This document shows, piece after piece, positions 40,184 through 50,967 of a DNA stretch of 64,000 nt (positions are counted from its first letter, which is position 1; each line of letters starts with the position of its first letter). The stretch covers positions 33,573 through 97,572 of the forward strand of contig BBDJ01000018.1 in assembly GCA_001312325.1 (NCBI GenBank). The letters run 5' to 3'. The translations under genes and the position numbers were made by a program. The stretch is from Lysinibacillus pakistanensis. Lineage in GTDB: Bacteria > Bacillota > Bacilli > Bacillales_A > Planococcaceae. The notes below the pieces were generated by a model. The model was not told the DNA's origin, searched no databases, and worked only from the letters and a program-made list of their open reading frames with translations.

Positions 40184-41173
40184 ATGTCAAATGAATTATT
40201 ATTTCAGGAATTAGGCTTAGACAATCAGGATTTAAAGAAAATGTTGTATGACATGATTCTCATCAGAAAGTTCGAAGAGACATTGAAACAACTATATCAA
40301 CAAGGAAAAATTCATGGAACTATGCATCTGTGTATTGGTCAAGAAGCTACAGCAGTAGGTGCTTGTTTCCCACTAAATAATGAAGATAAGATTACAAGTA
40401 CACATCGTGGCCATGGACATAGTATTGCTAAAGGAACAGATGTTAATAAGATGGTCGCAGAGCTACTCGGAAAGGTAACAGGCCATTGTAAGGGTAAAGG
40501 TGGTTCAATGCATATCGCCGATATGAAAGTTGGGAATCTTGGTGCGAATGGTATTGTAGCAGCTGGTCTCCCGCTTGGTGTCGGCGCTGCTTTAACATCT
40601 AAAATGAAGGAATTAGGCTATGTAGTACTGTGCTTCTTCGGAGATGGTGCAACAAATGAAGGGGCGTTCCACGAATCCCTGAATCTTGCTTCAATTTGGA
40701 AGCTTCCTATAATTTTCTTCTGCGAAAATAATTTATATGGAATGTCAGGTTCTATTAAGGAAATGACCAATATAGAGTCCATTGCTGTCAGAGGATCGAG
40801 CTACGGAATTCCTAGCGAAACGATTAACGGTAATAACATTTTAGAGGTTATTAAAGCGACACAAGATGCAGTCGAACGTGCGAAGCAGGGTAAGGGTCCT
40901 ACTTTAATAGAAGCGGAAACTTACCGATGGGAAGGACATTCAAGAAGTGATGCTCGAAAATATAGAACGCGCGAAGAGGAGAAGGAATGGAAGAAAGCTA
41001 AGGATCCAATCGAAGCTTTTAAGGAAATTCTAGTTTCTAATAATGTCATAAATGAAAACGAATTCATAGAGTTAAACGAAAAAGCTCAAAACCAGATGAA
41101 AGAAGCAGTTGAATATGCTGAAAATAGTGATGATCCAAGTTTAGATACTTTAATGACAGATATTTATGCCTAG
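40184..41173 (+). CDS. TPP-dependent dehydrogenase E1 component, alpha subunit (AcoA-like)
   Basis: This 329-residue alpha subunit of a 2-oxoacid/acetoin-type dehydrogenase binds thiamine pyrophosphate. The motif [18 protein letters not shown] with the following CENN is the canonical TPP/Mg site. [12 protein letters not shown] and [11 protein letters not shown] are typical of the acetoin dehydrogenase branch (AcoA), as is [10 protein letters not shown]. It starts at ATG 40184 behind AGGAGG. The frame is intact. It is the first gene of the second sigma-54 operon. Acetoin itself is a possible substrate, but the companion genes point to something bulkier. Confidence 0.93.
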   Translation: MSNELLFQELGLDNQDLKKMLYDMILIRKFEETLKQLYQQGKIHGTMHLCIGQEATAVGACFPLNNEDKITSTHRGHGHSIAKGTDVNKMVAELLGKVTGHCKGKGGSMHIADMKVGNLGANGIVAAGLPLGVGAALTSKMKELGYVVLCFFGDGATNEGAFHESLNLASIWKLPIIFFCENNLYGMSGSIKEMTNIESIAVRGSSYGIPSETINGNNILEVIKATQDAVERAKQGKGPTLIEAETYRWEGHSRSDARKYRTREEEKEWKKAKDPIEAFKEILVSNNVINENEFIELNEKAQNQMKEAVEYAENSDDPSLDTLMTDIYA

Positions 41174-41192
41174 GGGAAAAGGAGAAATCAAG

Positions 41193-42173
41193 ATGAGAGA
41201 AATTAGTTATTCAGAAGCTATTAAAGAAGCAATGACTCAGGTAATGCGTGAGGATAATGACGTATTTATTATGGGCGAGGACATCGGAGTATATGGTGGT
41301 GCTTTTGGTGTCACAAGTGGAATGATTGATGAATTTGGTCCTGAACGAGTTCGCATTACTCCTATTTCAGAAGCAGCAATTAGTGGCTGTGCGGTAGGTT
41401 CAGCAATGACAGGAATGCGCCCAATTTTAGAAATTCAATTTTCGGATTTTGTTGTAATTGCTATGGATAATATCGTAAACCAAGCGGCGAAAATGCGCTA
41501 TATGTTTGGAGGGAAAGCAAAGGTTCCTATGGTGGTTAGATTACCAGCTGGCTCCGGTGCAGGATTTGCAGCACAACATTCACAGAGCTTAGAAGCCTGG
41601 ATGACACATATACCAGGCCTAAAAGTTGTACAACCTTCCAATGCCTACGATGCTAAGGGGTTACTAAAAGCTGCAATAAAAGATGACAATCCAGTTCTAT
41701 TCTATGAGCATAAAATGCTGTATAACCTAAAAGGAGATGTTCCTGAAGAATCTTATGAAATTCCTCTTGGAGTCGCAGATATTAAACGCGAGGGGAAGGA
41801 CATTACTATTATTGCTACAGGTATGATGGTAAATCATTCGGTAGAAGCTGCACAAAAGCTAGAGCAAGAGGGAATTGATGTGGAGGTAATTGACCCACGG
41901 ACACTTGTTCCGTTAGATGAAAAAGCGATTTTGGAATCTGTAAAGAAAACTGGAAGAGTACTAGTCGTTTATGAGGCAGTGAAAAGAGGCGGATTTGGTA
42001 CAGAAATTGTTAGTTTAATCGCAGAGAGTGATGCCTTTGATTACTTAGATGCACCGATTTTACGATTAGGTGGAGTAGAGGCACCAATACCATACAACCC
42101 AAAACTTGAAAAGGCTGCAATCCCTCAAGTATCAGATATTTATCAAAAATGTTTAGAATTAATGAACAAATAG
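41193..42173 (+). CDS. TPP-dependent dehydrogenase E1 component, beta subunit (AcoB-like)
   Basis: This 326-residue beta subunit of the E1 heterotetramer has typical segments: [55 protein letters not shown] and [15 protein letters not shown] 41193 is spaced from AAAAGGAG; the frame extends upstream to 41166 without a better start. The frame is intact. It ends 12 bp before the E2 gene. Together with the alpha subunit it decarboxylates or cleaves the substrate and acylates the lipoyl arm of E2. Confidence 0.93.
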   Translation: MREISYSEAIKEAMTQVMREDNDVFIMGEDIGVYGGAFGVTSGMIDEFGPERVRITPISEAAISGCAVGSAMTGMRPILEIQFSDFVVIAMDNIVNQAAKMRYMFGGKAKVPMVVRLPAGSGAGFAAQHSQSLEAWMTHIPGLKVVQPSNAYDAKGLLKAAIKDDNPVLFYEHKMLYNLKGDVPEESYEIPLGVADIKREGKDITIIATGMMVNHSVEAAQKLEQEGIDVEVIDPRTLVPLDEKAILESVKKTGRVLVVYEAVKRGGFGTEIVSLIAESDAFDYLDAPILRLGGVEAPIPYNPKLEKAAIPQVSDIYQKCLELMNK

Positions 42174-42185
42174 AGGTGAACTAAA

Positions 42186-43475
42186 ATGGCAAGAGAAGTG
42201 GTAATGCCCAAATTAGGAGCAACGATGGAGGAGGGCATCATTGTTAGTTGGCTAGTAAATGATGGTGAGTTTATCGAGGAAGGCGATCCCATTGCTGAAA
42301 TTCAAACAGATAAAATTGTTTTAGAAGTAGAAGCTGAATCTTCAGGACATCTATTAAAAAAAATTATATGATGCAGGTAGTACAGTAAAAGTACATGAAG
42401 TTATTGCCTATATGGGTGAAGAAAATGAGGCAATAGAGCAAACTGAAAACTTCTCAGAATCTAAAGATAATAAATCGGAAGAAGTCAATGAGCAAGAAAA
42501 AGTGCGAAAAACACCTGCTGCCAACAAGCTTGCAAAAGACAATGGGGTTGACCTTTCCCTTGTATCTGGAACAGGTCCGAACAGTCGCGTACAAAAACAG
42601 GATGTTGAAAATTACTTACAACAAGATACTTCTAAAATCACACCATTGGCACAAAAGATGGTTCAGGATCTAAAGATAGATGATAAAGAGTTAATTGGCT
42701 CAGGACAGCACGGTAAAATAACGAAAAAGGATGTCTTGTCTGCTGTTACTAAGACAACATCAGCACAAGAGAGAGAATCTTCACAGCTGAAAAAAAGTAC
42801 CGTTAAAAGGCATGAGAAAAGTCATTGCAGAGCGAATGAGCGAAAGCTATTACACTGCACCACATGTTACATTGACAACAGAGATCAATATGACGGAATG
42901 TGTAATTCTGCGTAAACAATTACTACCTGTCATTGAGAAAGAAACAGGATATCGATTATCCTATAACGATTTGATTGTTAAAGCAGTTGCACATACATTA
43001 TCTAAAAACAAAGCATTAAATATTTCATTACAGAATAACGAAATTTATTTTTATGAAGAGGTCAATATTGGATTTGCTGTTTCCCTAGATGAAGGTTTAG
43101 TAGTACCGGTAATTGAAAATACAGATCAAATAGGCTTAGCGGAGATTGTAAAAAGAAGTAAGGAAATAGTTGCAAACATAAAGAATGGAAAACTAAGTCC
43201 AGAGTATTTTGAAAATGGTACTTTTACGATTAGTAATCTAGGTATGTATGCTGTTGATTCATTTACACCGATTATTAATCAGCCACAGTCAGCGATTTTA
43301 GGTGTAGGAAGAATTGTGGAAAAGCCAGTTGTAAAAAAATGGCGAGGTAGTTATAAATTCAATGATGCAATTATCATTATCGTTTGATCATCGAGTAATT
43401 GACGGAGCACCGGCTGCTCAGTTTATGACAGACTTGAAAGAAAATCTAGAAAATCCATTTAGAATGCTTGTTTAA
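42186..43475 (+). CDS. Dihydrolipoamide acyltransferase E2 component (three frameshifts)
   Basis: The E2 core, 428 residues after repair, has one N-terminal lipoyl domain (lipoylated Lys in EIQTDKIVLEVE), two peripheral-subunit-binding segments (TPAANKLAKDNGVDLSLVSG; TPLAQKMVQDLKIDDKELIG) and a catalytic domain starting LKGMRKVIAERMSES with the active-site DHRVIDG near the end. It transfers the acyl group to CoA. The A8 at 42356-42363 and A7 runs at 42790-42796 and 43333-43339 are overcalled. The presence of two binding-domain-like segments is noteworthy. Confidence 0.92.
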
Positions 43476-43489
43476 GTTGAGGTGAGGAT

Positions 43490-44871
43490 ATGACAACATT
43501 TGATGTAATCATAATTGGCGGAGGCCCTGGCGGATATGTTGCTGCGTTGAGGGGAGCTAGTGAAGGACTAAGGGTTGCGCTTATAGAGGCCGAGCAGCTT
43601 GGTGGAACTTGCCTGAATCAAGGCTGTATCCCATCAAAAACCTATCTAAAAAATGCAGAAATACTAGAGGAAATTGAGCAAGGAAAGCAACGTGGGATTT
43701 TAGTAAAAGATGTTGAATTTTCGATGGAGGGTATGGTTTCCTACAAAAATTCCGTTCTCAATAATTTAAGAATGGGTATTCAATCTTTATTAAAAGCTAG
43801 AAAAATAGAAGTATTTAATGGATTAGGATTAATAAAAAAATTCTCAAGAGGTTGAAGTCATTTCAAATAATGAAAAGACTACTCTTTCAACAAAAAAATA
43901 TTATTATTGCAACAGGAAGCCGTCCACTTATTCCGAAAGTAGATGGCTTAGAGAATGTGCAATATCATACAACAGATACAATTTTTGATCTTAAAACATT
44001 ACCGAAATCTATGACGATTGTTGGTGGTGGGGTGATAGGCGTAGAGCTAGCAGATGTATTTAGCAGTTTAGGATCGAAAGTGACTATTATTGAATATAGC
44101 AACAGAATTATTGCTATGGAGGATGAGGAAGCCTCAAAAGCTTTACACAAAAAGCTTCACGACAAAGGAATTAATATTTTAACAGACCACCTTGTGACAA
44201 GTGTAAGTGAAGAAAATGGATGTAAGATGCTAGTGGTTGAGAAGAAATCGGGCGAGAAAGTTGTCATTTCTTCAGAAGAGCTACTTATCGCAGTAGGGCG
44301 GACACCTAACGATTCTGCGACCAAGCACATAGATCTAGCATATAATGGAGCATTTATTAAAGTTAATGACTATTTACAAACAAATATTTCAACTATTTAT
44401 GCTGTCGGAGATGTAATAGGTGGATACCAGCTTGCTCACGTTGCAAGTGCAGAAGGGTTAACTGTTATTGAGAATATTTTAGGCAATCAAAAGAAAATGG
44501 ATTATTCTATCGTGCTAGATGCATTTATACAAATTTACAAATTGCAAGTATTGGCCAATCAGAAAATGACTTGAAAAGTAAGGGTGTTGATTACACAGTT
44601 ACTAAATATAATCTTTTTGGAAATGGAAAAGCTCAGACTTTAGGAAAAAAAAGATGGCTTTGTCAAAGTATTTACAGATTCTAAATATGGTGAAATTTAT
44701 GGTATGTGTATGGTAGGTCCGTATGTAACAGAATTAATTGGACAAGGATCGGCGTATATGAGTCTGGAAGGTACCGTGTTTGAAATGGCTGAAATGATTC
44801 AACCTCATCCTTCTCTGTCTGAAATATTTATGGAAGTAGCTAATTTAAGTATTGGTAAAGGGGTTCATTAA
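43490..44871 (+). CDS. Dihydrolipoyl dehydrogenase E3 component (four frameshifts)
   Basis: This flavoprotein reoxidises the E2 lipoyl arm and reduces NAD. The FAD motif is IIGGGPGGYVAALRG, the redox-active disulfide GGTCLNQGCIPSK, and the NAD motif IVGGGVIGVELADVF. The C-terminal end has QPHPSLSEIFMEVA; the catalytic His-x4-Glu pair is seen as HPSLSE. The A7 at 43834-43840 and 43892-43898 and the A8 at 44645-44652 are overcalled, and a C is missing near 44518 (reads PRCIYT when restored). Repaired length is 459. It sits in the dehydrogenase operon, so it is dedicated to this complex. Confidence 0.93.
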
Positions 44872-44872
44872 C

Positions 44873-45627
44873 ATGACAGACTTCACTGAACTTTTTAATC
44901 TAAAAGGGAAAAAAATAATTGTAACTGGTGGGGCTCAAGGAATTGGACACGAATTTGTTAAGGCCTTTAAGCAGGCTGGAGCTGAAATTGTTGTTTTAGA
45001 TATTTCTGATAAAGTAGCGTCACTTAGCTCTTTGAATGTTGGCTATATTAAATGCGACTTAATGGAAGTCGAGAAAATAAAACTATACTTTAAACAAGCT
45101 TTAGAGCTATTAGATGGAAAATTAGATGTTCTTATTAACTGCGCTGGTATTATTAAACGTAGTCCGGCGGTGGATGTACCATTAGATACATGGCAAAAAA
45201 TATTTAACTTAAATGTCCTATCTTTATTTGAATTAAGTCGATTAGCTGCAGTCGAAATGAAGAAATTTGGACAAGGTAAAATTATTAATCTAAGCTCCAT
45301 CGTATCCATTGTTGGGGCGTATAATTCTTCACCTTATTCAGCGAGTAAGGGAGCAGTACTTCAATTAACAAAATCATTATCTAATGAATGGGCTCAATAT
45401 GGAATTCAAGTAAATGCTATTGCCCCAGGGTATATTTTAACAGATATGAATTCTGATATTTTACAGGATTCAGTACGTAAAAAAAGAATTTGAGGACCGG
45501 ATTCCCTCTAAAAAAATGGGGTGATCCTCAAGATATTGTAGGGACGGCAATGTTTTTGGCTACCAAAGCATCTGATTATGTTACAGGAATTTTAATCCCA
45601 GTTGATGGAGGTGTTTTATCACGATGA
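44873..45627 (+). CDS. Short-chain dehydrogenase/reductase 3 (two frameshifts)
   Basis: This classical SDR has 250 residues after repair: TGGAQGIGHEF cofactor motif, NCAGIIKR, Ser in NLSSIVSIV, YSASK catalytic pair and ending ILIPVDGG. It is clearly paralogous to SDR1 in operon 1 (shared LTKSLSNEWA and AIAPGY blocks, same length). ATG 44873 is 1 bp after the E3 stop. The A7 runs at 45479-45485 and 45510-45516 are overcalled. Its stop overlaps the aldehyde dehydrogenase start (ATGA). Confidence 0.9.
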
Positions 45628-47043
45628 GAAAAAAATTTATATATTGATGGACAATGGAGAGAAAGTGACATATATAGTGATTTAAAGTCACCTTATTCAC
45701 AACAAACGATTGCAAATATCGCCCAGGCTTCAACTGAGCAGGTGGAAGAGGCAATCGATGCAGCACAGGAAGCATTTAAAGTAATGAGAAACCTAACAGC
45801 ATATGAGCGCTCAAATATATTAGAACAGTTGGTAAATCTATTAATTGCTAATAAAGAAAAAGCTGCAGAGATTATTTCATTAGAATCTGCGAAGCCTTTG
45901 AAATTTGCAATAGGCGAAGTAGAACGAACAATAGAAACTTATAAATTTGCGGCAGAAGAGGCAAAACGAATTTACGGTGAAGTTCTACCAATCGATGCTG
46001 CCAAAAATGGTGTAAATAAAATTGGATTAACAATTCGTGAACCATTAGGAGTGGTGGCAGCTATTACACCTTTCAATTTCCCGATGAATTTAGTCGCACA
46101 TAAATTAGGGCCAGCAATTGCGGCGGGTAATACAGTTGTTCTAAAACCAGCTTCCCAAACACCATTATCATCCATATTTTTAGCGGAATTATTAAGTCAA
46201 ACAGATTTACCTAAAGGCGCATTTAATTTGATAACTGGAAGTGGAAGAACAGTTGGAGATGTTTTGGTAGAAAGTGAAAAAGTAAAGATGGTTACGTTTA
46301 CTGGAAGCCCAGGTGTTGGATTAGGTATAAAACAACGTGCTGGATTAAAGAAAGTCTCCTTGGAACTAGGATCGAATGCAGGATTAATCATCGATCAACA
46401 TACGGATATTGATATGATAACTGATAAATGTGTGGTTGGGGCATTTTCAAATCAAGGACAAATTTGCATTTCATTACAACGAATTTATGTGCATGAAAGT
46501 GTAGCAGAAGAATTTTTACAAAAGTTTAAAGAAAAGGCTGAGAAATTGGTATTGGGAGATCCGTTGAATATAACGACAGATATTTCGACGCTGATTAGTT
46601 TAGAGGACAATAATCGTGCCCTAAGCTGGATTGATGAGGCAATAGCAGACGGAGCAAAATTAATTAGTGGAGGCCAAATAGAGGCAAATATTTTAAAGCC
46701 TACCATTTTAGCTGAAGTACCTTCGACTTCAAAAGTGTCATGTCAAGAGGTCTTTGCGCCAATTGTGACAGTAAATAAAATTAGTGCTGTTCAAGAAGCT
46801 ATTGATGCAATAAATGATTCTCGGTTTGGATTACAAGCAGGCATTTTTACAAATGATATTCAAAACGCTTCAAAAGCCATGCATCTTTTAGAAGTAGGTG
46901 GAGTAGTTATCAATGACATACCAACATTTAGAGTAGACCATATGCCGTATGGAGGTGTGAAAGAAAGTGGTAACTGCCGAGAGGGTGTAAAATATGCTAT
47001 AGAGGAAATGACAGAGTTAAAGCTAGTTATTTGGAATCAATAA
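45624..47043 (+). CDS. NAD(P)-dependent aldehyde dehydrogenase (one frameshift)
   Basis: This 472-residue ALDH-superfamily enzyme has the cofactor-binding TPFNFPMNLVAHKLGPA and FTGSPGVG, the general-base Glu in LELGSNAG, and the catalytic Cys in NQGQICIS. The true start ATG 45624 (MRKNLYIDGQW) overlaps the SDR3 stop; the A7 at 45629-45635 is one too long. It would oxidise the aldehyde released by the E1-E2-E3 cleavage or an upstream intermediate. The substrate is not predictable from sequence. Confidence 0.92.
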
Positions 47044-47054
47044 CAATAGAGAGG

Positions 47055-47874
47055 GTGATATTTATTCAAGTCTATGGTATTTTGGGAAATCCCTTAGAGC
47101 ACTCACTTTCGCCTTTACTGCAAAATGAAACCTATAAAGAGAATAATATTCAAGCCTCGTTTCAAAAATTTGAAGTGGAGGATGATGGATTAAAAAAATT
47201 TTATGATGCAATTAAAATCCAGCCGTGAAGGAGGATTAATTGTTACAATTCCCTATAAGGAGAAGGTGCTTCCATATATAGATGAATTAGATTTAACTGC
47301 TAAAAATACTGGTGTTGTTAATATTATTCAAGCAGTGAACGGTAAGCTTATTGGATATAATTTTGATGGTCAAGCGTGGTTAGCAGGGCTTTTACAAGAG
47401 TTTAGCCTATCAAATTTGAATGGATTGAAAATTCTTTTGATTGGATTCGGAGGAGTCGCTAAATCCATCTACTTTGAGCTCCTGCAATTTGAAGATGTTG
47501 AAATTGATATAACAAACCGTACCGTAAATAAGGTGAAAAATACGATAGATATGCCGAATGTCAGGGTTCTATCCTACGAAGAAGCTGAACAGCAAACAGT
47601 TAAATACGATATTATCATTCAAACTACCCCTATAGGTATGTGGCCCCATACAGATGCCATGCCTCTAAATATCGTACAGCTAAAAGAAAATGCAATTGTT
47701 TCGGATGTCATTTATAATCCCCAATATACAGCATTTCTTAAGCAAGCTAAAAATTTAGGAGCCCGTATACAAAACGGTATGACCATGCTAGTTATGCAAA
47801 ATCACAAGGCAATAAAAATGTGGTTTCAGAAAGATGTAAATTACATGCAGATGGAAAACTTAACAAGAAAATAA
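47055..47874 (+). CDS. Shikimate dehydrogenase-like protein (AroE family; one frameshift)
   Basis: This is an AroE-fold dehydrogenase of about 272 residues. The N-terminal substrate domain has GILGNPLEHSLSPLLQNE and the catalytic-Lys motif TIPYKEKV; the NAD(P) domain has LIGFGGVAKSIYFEL, and NGMTMLVMQ is near the end. The usual GxNTDG motif is GYNFDG here, changing a substrate-contacting Thr, so it may be a specialised paralogue rather than the biosynthetic enzyme. The A7 at 47192-47198 is overcalled. The start is uncertain: GTG 47055, or TTG 47031 overlapping the ALDH gene. It is the last gene of the sigma-54 operon. Confidence 0.82.
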
Positions 47875-47911
47875 TGACGATCATTAAAAAAATTCCCCTT
47901 TAAAGATATCA

Positions 47912-47949
47912 AAAGGTGAAGAAGAGCTTAGCGGTTCTCTTCACCTTTC
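47912..47949. terminator. Bidirectional terminator between AroE-like gene and rpoN
   Basis: AAAGGTGAAGA and TCTTCACCTTT are perfect arms around a 16-base loop, between convergent genes. Confidence 0.85.
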
Positions 47950-47957
47950 TTTGCATT

Positions 47958-49218
47958 CTACAATTCCTTTCGTTTAGAGGATGAGGGGATATTTAGTTCA
48001 TCTCGGTATTTAGCGATAGTTCTTCTAGATAGCTCAACCTCTTCCTGGCTGCAGATGAGTTCCAGTATTTTGTTGTCGGATAATGGTTTTTTTCTTGTTT
48101 TCATTTTTCACAAGTTCAAGAATTTGTATTTTTATTTTCTCCTTAGAGATATCTTCCCCAGAATGAGTTGTTACCTTAGATGAAAATAAATTTTTCATTA
48201 AGAAAGTTCCCCAGGGAGCCTGAATATATTTGTTCATCGTTGCTCTACTCACAGTAGATTCATGACGATTAATAGCTACGGATATATCCTTAAGAGTCAT
48301 TGGTTTTATAAATTGTAGTCCATTTTTAAGGGCTTCCAATTGCTCTTGTATTAAGTACTCCATTATAGCAATCATTGTCTCTCTTCGTTGTTCAAGGGAT
48401 TGAGATAACCAGTTGTAATCCTTTTCCCATTTATTCATTTGTTTCTGGTCTTCTGCTGATAAGTACATCGACTCTATTTTCGTCATAGTAATAGAAGGGG
48501 AGAACCAATTACTTAAAACGTAAGTAATGAAATCATCTTTAATGTCAATTATGATATCGGGACGAACAACTTCAGACATGCTAGAATAATCAGGTTTAAA
48601 AGGCTTTGGGTTTAATGATTTTATAATATTTATAGTATATTTCAATTCTTCTTCATCTATTTGTAAACATTTTTTTATATCATTCCATTTACGATCAGCT
48701 AATTTTTCTAAGTGATATTGAATAATTTCCTTTGCAAATAATTCATCCGGATAGAAAGCTTCTAGTTGTAACAGTAGGCAATGCTTTAAATTTGTAGCCC
48801 CCACACCTACATAATCTAAATTTTTCAGAAGCTGTAAAGCGTGATTGTATCGTGACTGTGAAAATAACTGAGTTGCATTTGGTAAATAGCCAAACTCATT
48901 TAAGTTTAGAATAAGCTGTTGAAGAAGCTGATAGTCTTCAGATGAATGATAAGTTAAACGAATTTCACTTAAAAGGTGATCTACATTTGATATCCTGTAC
49001 TCCGCATTGTTTTCAGGTAGATTCATATATTTGCTTGTATGATAACCTTCCTTAAAGTGAAAGCTATCTTTTACTTCAATTAAGGGGTTTGAAAGTGATT
49101 GTTCTATAAGAAATGTTTCAAGCTCATCTGAAGGCATTTGTAATAGCTCTATGGCTTGTCTCAGCTGTTTTGTCATAGCTAATTTTAAATCTAATTTTTG
49201 ATTCACTTCTAAACGCAT
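47958..49218 (-). CDS. rpoN: RNA polymerase sigma-54 factor (one frameshift)
   Basis: Sigma-54 (SigL in Bacillus) has an N-terminal Gln/Leu-rich activator-interaction region (MRLEVNQKLDLKLAMTKQLR; AIELLQMPSDELETFLIEQS), a core-binding middle, a helix-turn-helix with the box RHESTVSRATMNKYIQAPWG, and the C-terminal RpoN box SRRTIAKYRDEL (consensus ARRTVAKYRE). The RpoN box appears only after deleting one T from the T7 at 48088-48094; 419 residues. It faces the sigma-54 island, which contains two of its target promoters and an enhancer-binding protein. Confidence 0.93.
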
Positions 49219-49444
49219 GAACTCACCTCTTATATTCCATTATAATATTTATCTTAAATTAAATCAGAATATTTTTAATAGTATTTATATTAAGAAAGGT
49301 ATAAATAATAATAATTTTTTTAGTAGTTTATATGATATAAATCAGTTGTGCAAGTGAATAATGAACCAATGAGATAATGTGAATTTTACGAATTACCTTA
49401 CATATTTTCTGGGTAATAAAAAAGGACTTCATCTTTATGAAATC

Positions 49445-49858
49445 CTAAAATATTTTTTTCATTAACTGATTAACATCACTCAAAACCTTAGCCATATCAG
49501 TAAGTTTTTCTTGAGAGAACTTTAAAAATAAATTTTGAACCTTCGTTTCACCATTATTCGTTAAAACAATTTTCACAACACGTCGGTCTCCACTTTCTCT
49601 AACACGATGTATTAATTCTAATTTTTCCAGCTTATCACACATTGATGTAACGGCACCAGGAGTCACACTGAAGAAATCAGCAATTTCGGTTGCTTTCATA
49701 CCGGAATTTATTTTTAGCTGGAGCAAAAGAATTAGTTGATTTTGAGATAAGGATTCCCCTTCAGATAGAAGATTGACAAACATTTTCGATTTTTGCTGGA
49801 TTTCCAGCATTTCTCTCATAATGACTTCTACATAAGGTAATTGATCGTTGTTTGACAT
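49445..49858 (-). CDS. MarR family transcriptional regulator
   Basis: This 137-residue winged-helix regulator has the intact frame MKATEIADFFSVTPGAVTSM (recognition helix) and a wing with HRVRESGDRRVVKIVLT, as usual for MarR proteins, flanked by dimerisation helices. Its operator may be the AATTATT-T-AATAATT repeat just upstream. The target gene is unclear; a small membrane protein is encoded divergently. Ligand unknown. Confidence 0.9.
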   Translation of the reverse strand: MSNNDQLPYVEVIMREMLEIQQKSKMFVNLLSEGESLSQNQLILLLQLKINSGMKATEIADFFSVTPGAVTSMCDKLEKLELIHRVRESGDRRVVKIVLTNNGETKVQNLFLKFSQEKLTDMAKVLSDVNQLMKKIF

Positions 49859-49875
49859 AGTATCACAGCCTGTTA

Positions 49876-49890
49876 AATTATTTAATAATT
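49876..49890. promoter_or_regulatory. Candidate MarR operator
   Basis: AATTATT-T-AATAATT is a perfect inverted repeat 18 bp upstream of the marR-type start codon. MarR proteins typically bind such AT-rich palindromes at their own promoters. Confidence 0.45.
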
Positions 49891-49994
49891 AAATTATATA
49901 GTAAGTATATAATACGAGCTAACATTAGTTAATAATCGACTTTAATTAAATAAGGTAGTAAAATTGGCAGAAACTATCGGGGAGAAGGTAAATG

Positions 49995-50160
49995 ATGGGG
50001 AAGCACTTTTATTATCTATGGGGTAGTATTTCCAGTGGCAAGCTTGCAATGTCTTTATATACAATGACTATTACGTTGCTAATTTTTATAATTTGCTGCA
50101 GCCTTTACATTTAGAAGAGAGTCTAAAAACTACGATGCAATGAATGATGTTAATAACTGA
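49995..50160 (+). CDS. Small membrane protein (probable frameshift)
   Basis: This short gene starts MGKHFYYLWGSISSGKLAMS behind GGGGAGAAGG. It has one membrane helix (ITLLIFII) and, after adding one T near 50092, continues to a polar tail RRESKNYDAMNDVNN with a stop at 50160; without repair it stops at about 50114. It is divergent from the MarR gene and may be its target. The family is unknown. Confidence 0.5.
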
Positions 50161-50299
50161 AAAAAGGACAAATCTAAAGAGCGTGCTTCGGTATTATTCA
50201 AAACATGCTCTCGTTCAAATTGAATTTATTAAAGTACCAACCATCCGTTTTATTGCTTTATAATAGAATAGATTCCCTTTACGATTTGTTATAAACTGT
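50161..50299. other. Short intergenic region with hairpin
   Basis: An imperfect hairpin GAGCGTG...CATGCTC lies at about 50178-50215 and is a weak terminator candidate between convergent genes. Confidence 0.35.
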
Positions 50300-50801
50300 T
50301 TAGATTCGTTTAGTAAAATTTGTTGAACTATACATTTTTCTTTTATAAACATAAAAATACATGCTTAGGGGCCACCACAAGACTACAAAAATTGGGTAGA
50401 TTGCCCATATAACTCCTGGTGTAGAGACAATATTTACTGTAATAAAAAAAGATAATAATAAGCATTGAAGCGGTAACAGAGAATGCTACAAATGTTTTTC
50501 TTTGTGCATGATATATAGCCAAGGGCCACCATGTGACTAAAAATGCCGGATAAATCGCCCAAGGATATGGATGGGATAAAATAATATTTAATAAAGAATA
50601 ATAAATAATAGTAGTTGCAAAGCCTATTAGCGCAATTTTTAAGGTTTTTGCTTTTTCATCCAAGTACATAAGAATTGGCCACCAGATGATTGGATAAATC
50701 ACATAGATAAACCATAAATGCTCGGGTGAATATAAATAATTTTCAATGATAAGAAATGCAATAATTATGGCACTGCAAATAAGTGAATATTGTTTATACA
50801 T
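50300..50801 (-). CDS. Multi-pass membrane protein with repeated WWP motifs (one frameshift)
   Basis: This 166-residue, about six-helix membrane protein is built of repeats: a helix pair ending Y-P-x(4,5)-W-W-P-[IL]-x-[MI]-Y occurs three times (IYPIIWWPILMY; IYPAFLVTWWPLAIY; IYPIFVVLWWPLSMY). The same module occurs once in each of the two upstream genes, so the operon seems to have arisen by duplication. One T of a T7 run near 50447 must be removed for the last module. Function unknown; co-transcribed with a PadR regulator. Confidence 0.75.
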
Positions 50802-50806
50802 TTTTT

Positions 50807-50962
50807 TTAATCATAAAAAAATAAAGTAATTGGCCATAGCAATAGTAATAAACAGGGATAGATAAACCATGCTGTTTGTGGTGATGTTGTATAATTGACG
50901 ATTCCTAAAAATATCATGGTCATTAAACTACCTGCAATGGAAAAGTTAATTAAATTTTTCAT
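50807..50962 (-). CDS. Small membrane protein with one IYP-LWP module
   Basis: A 51-residue protein, MKNLINFSIAGSL then two membrane helices with WFIYPCLLLLLWPITLFF, carrying a single copy of the module repeated in the next gene. The start at 50962 lies 5 bp after the stop of the HAAS-domain gene. The 3' end has T7 and A8 runs and its exact stop is uncertain. Confidence 0.6.
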   Translation of the reverse strand: MKNLINFSIAGSLMTMIFLGIVNYTTSPQTAWFIYPCLLLLLWPITLFFYD

Positions 50963-50967
50963 GTTTT

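Noticed and set aside
33199..47874. Naming the island an acetoin (aco) operon
   Set aside because: The E1-E2-E3 genes are acetoin-dehydrogenase-like, but the TRAP transporter, SDRs, ALDH, VOC and AroE-like genes are not part of known aco operons, so the substrate is left open.
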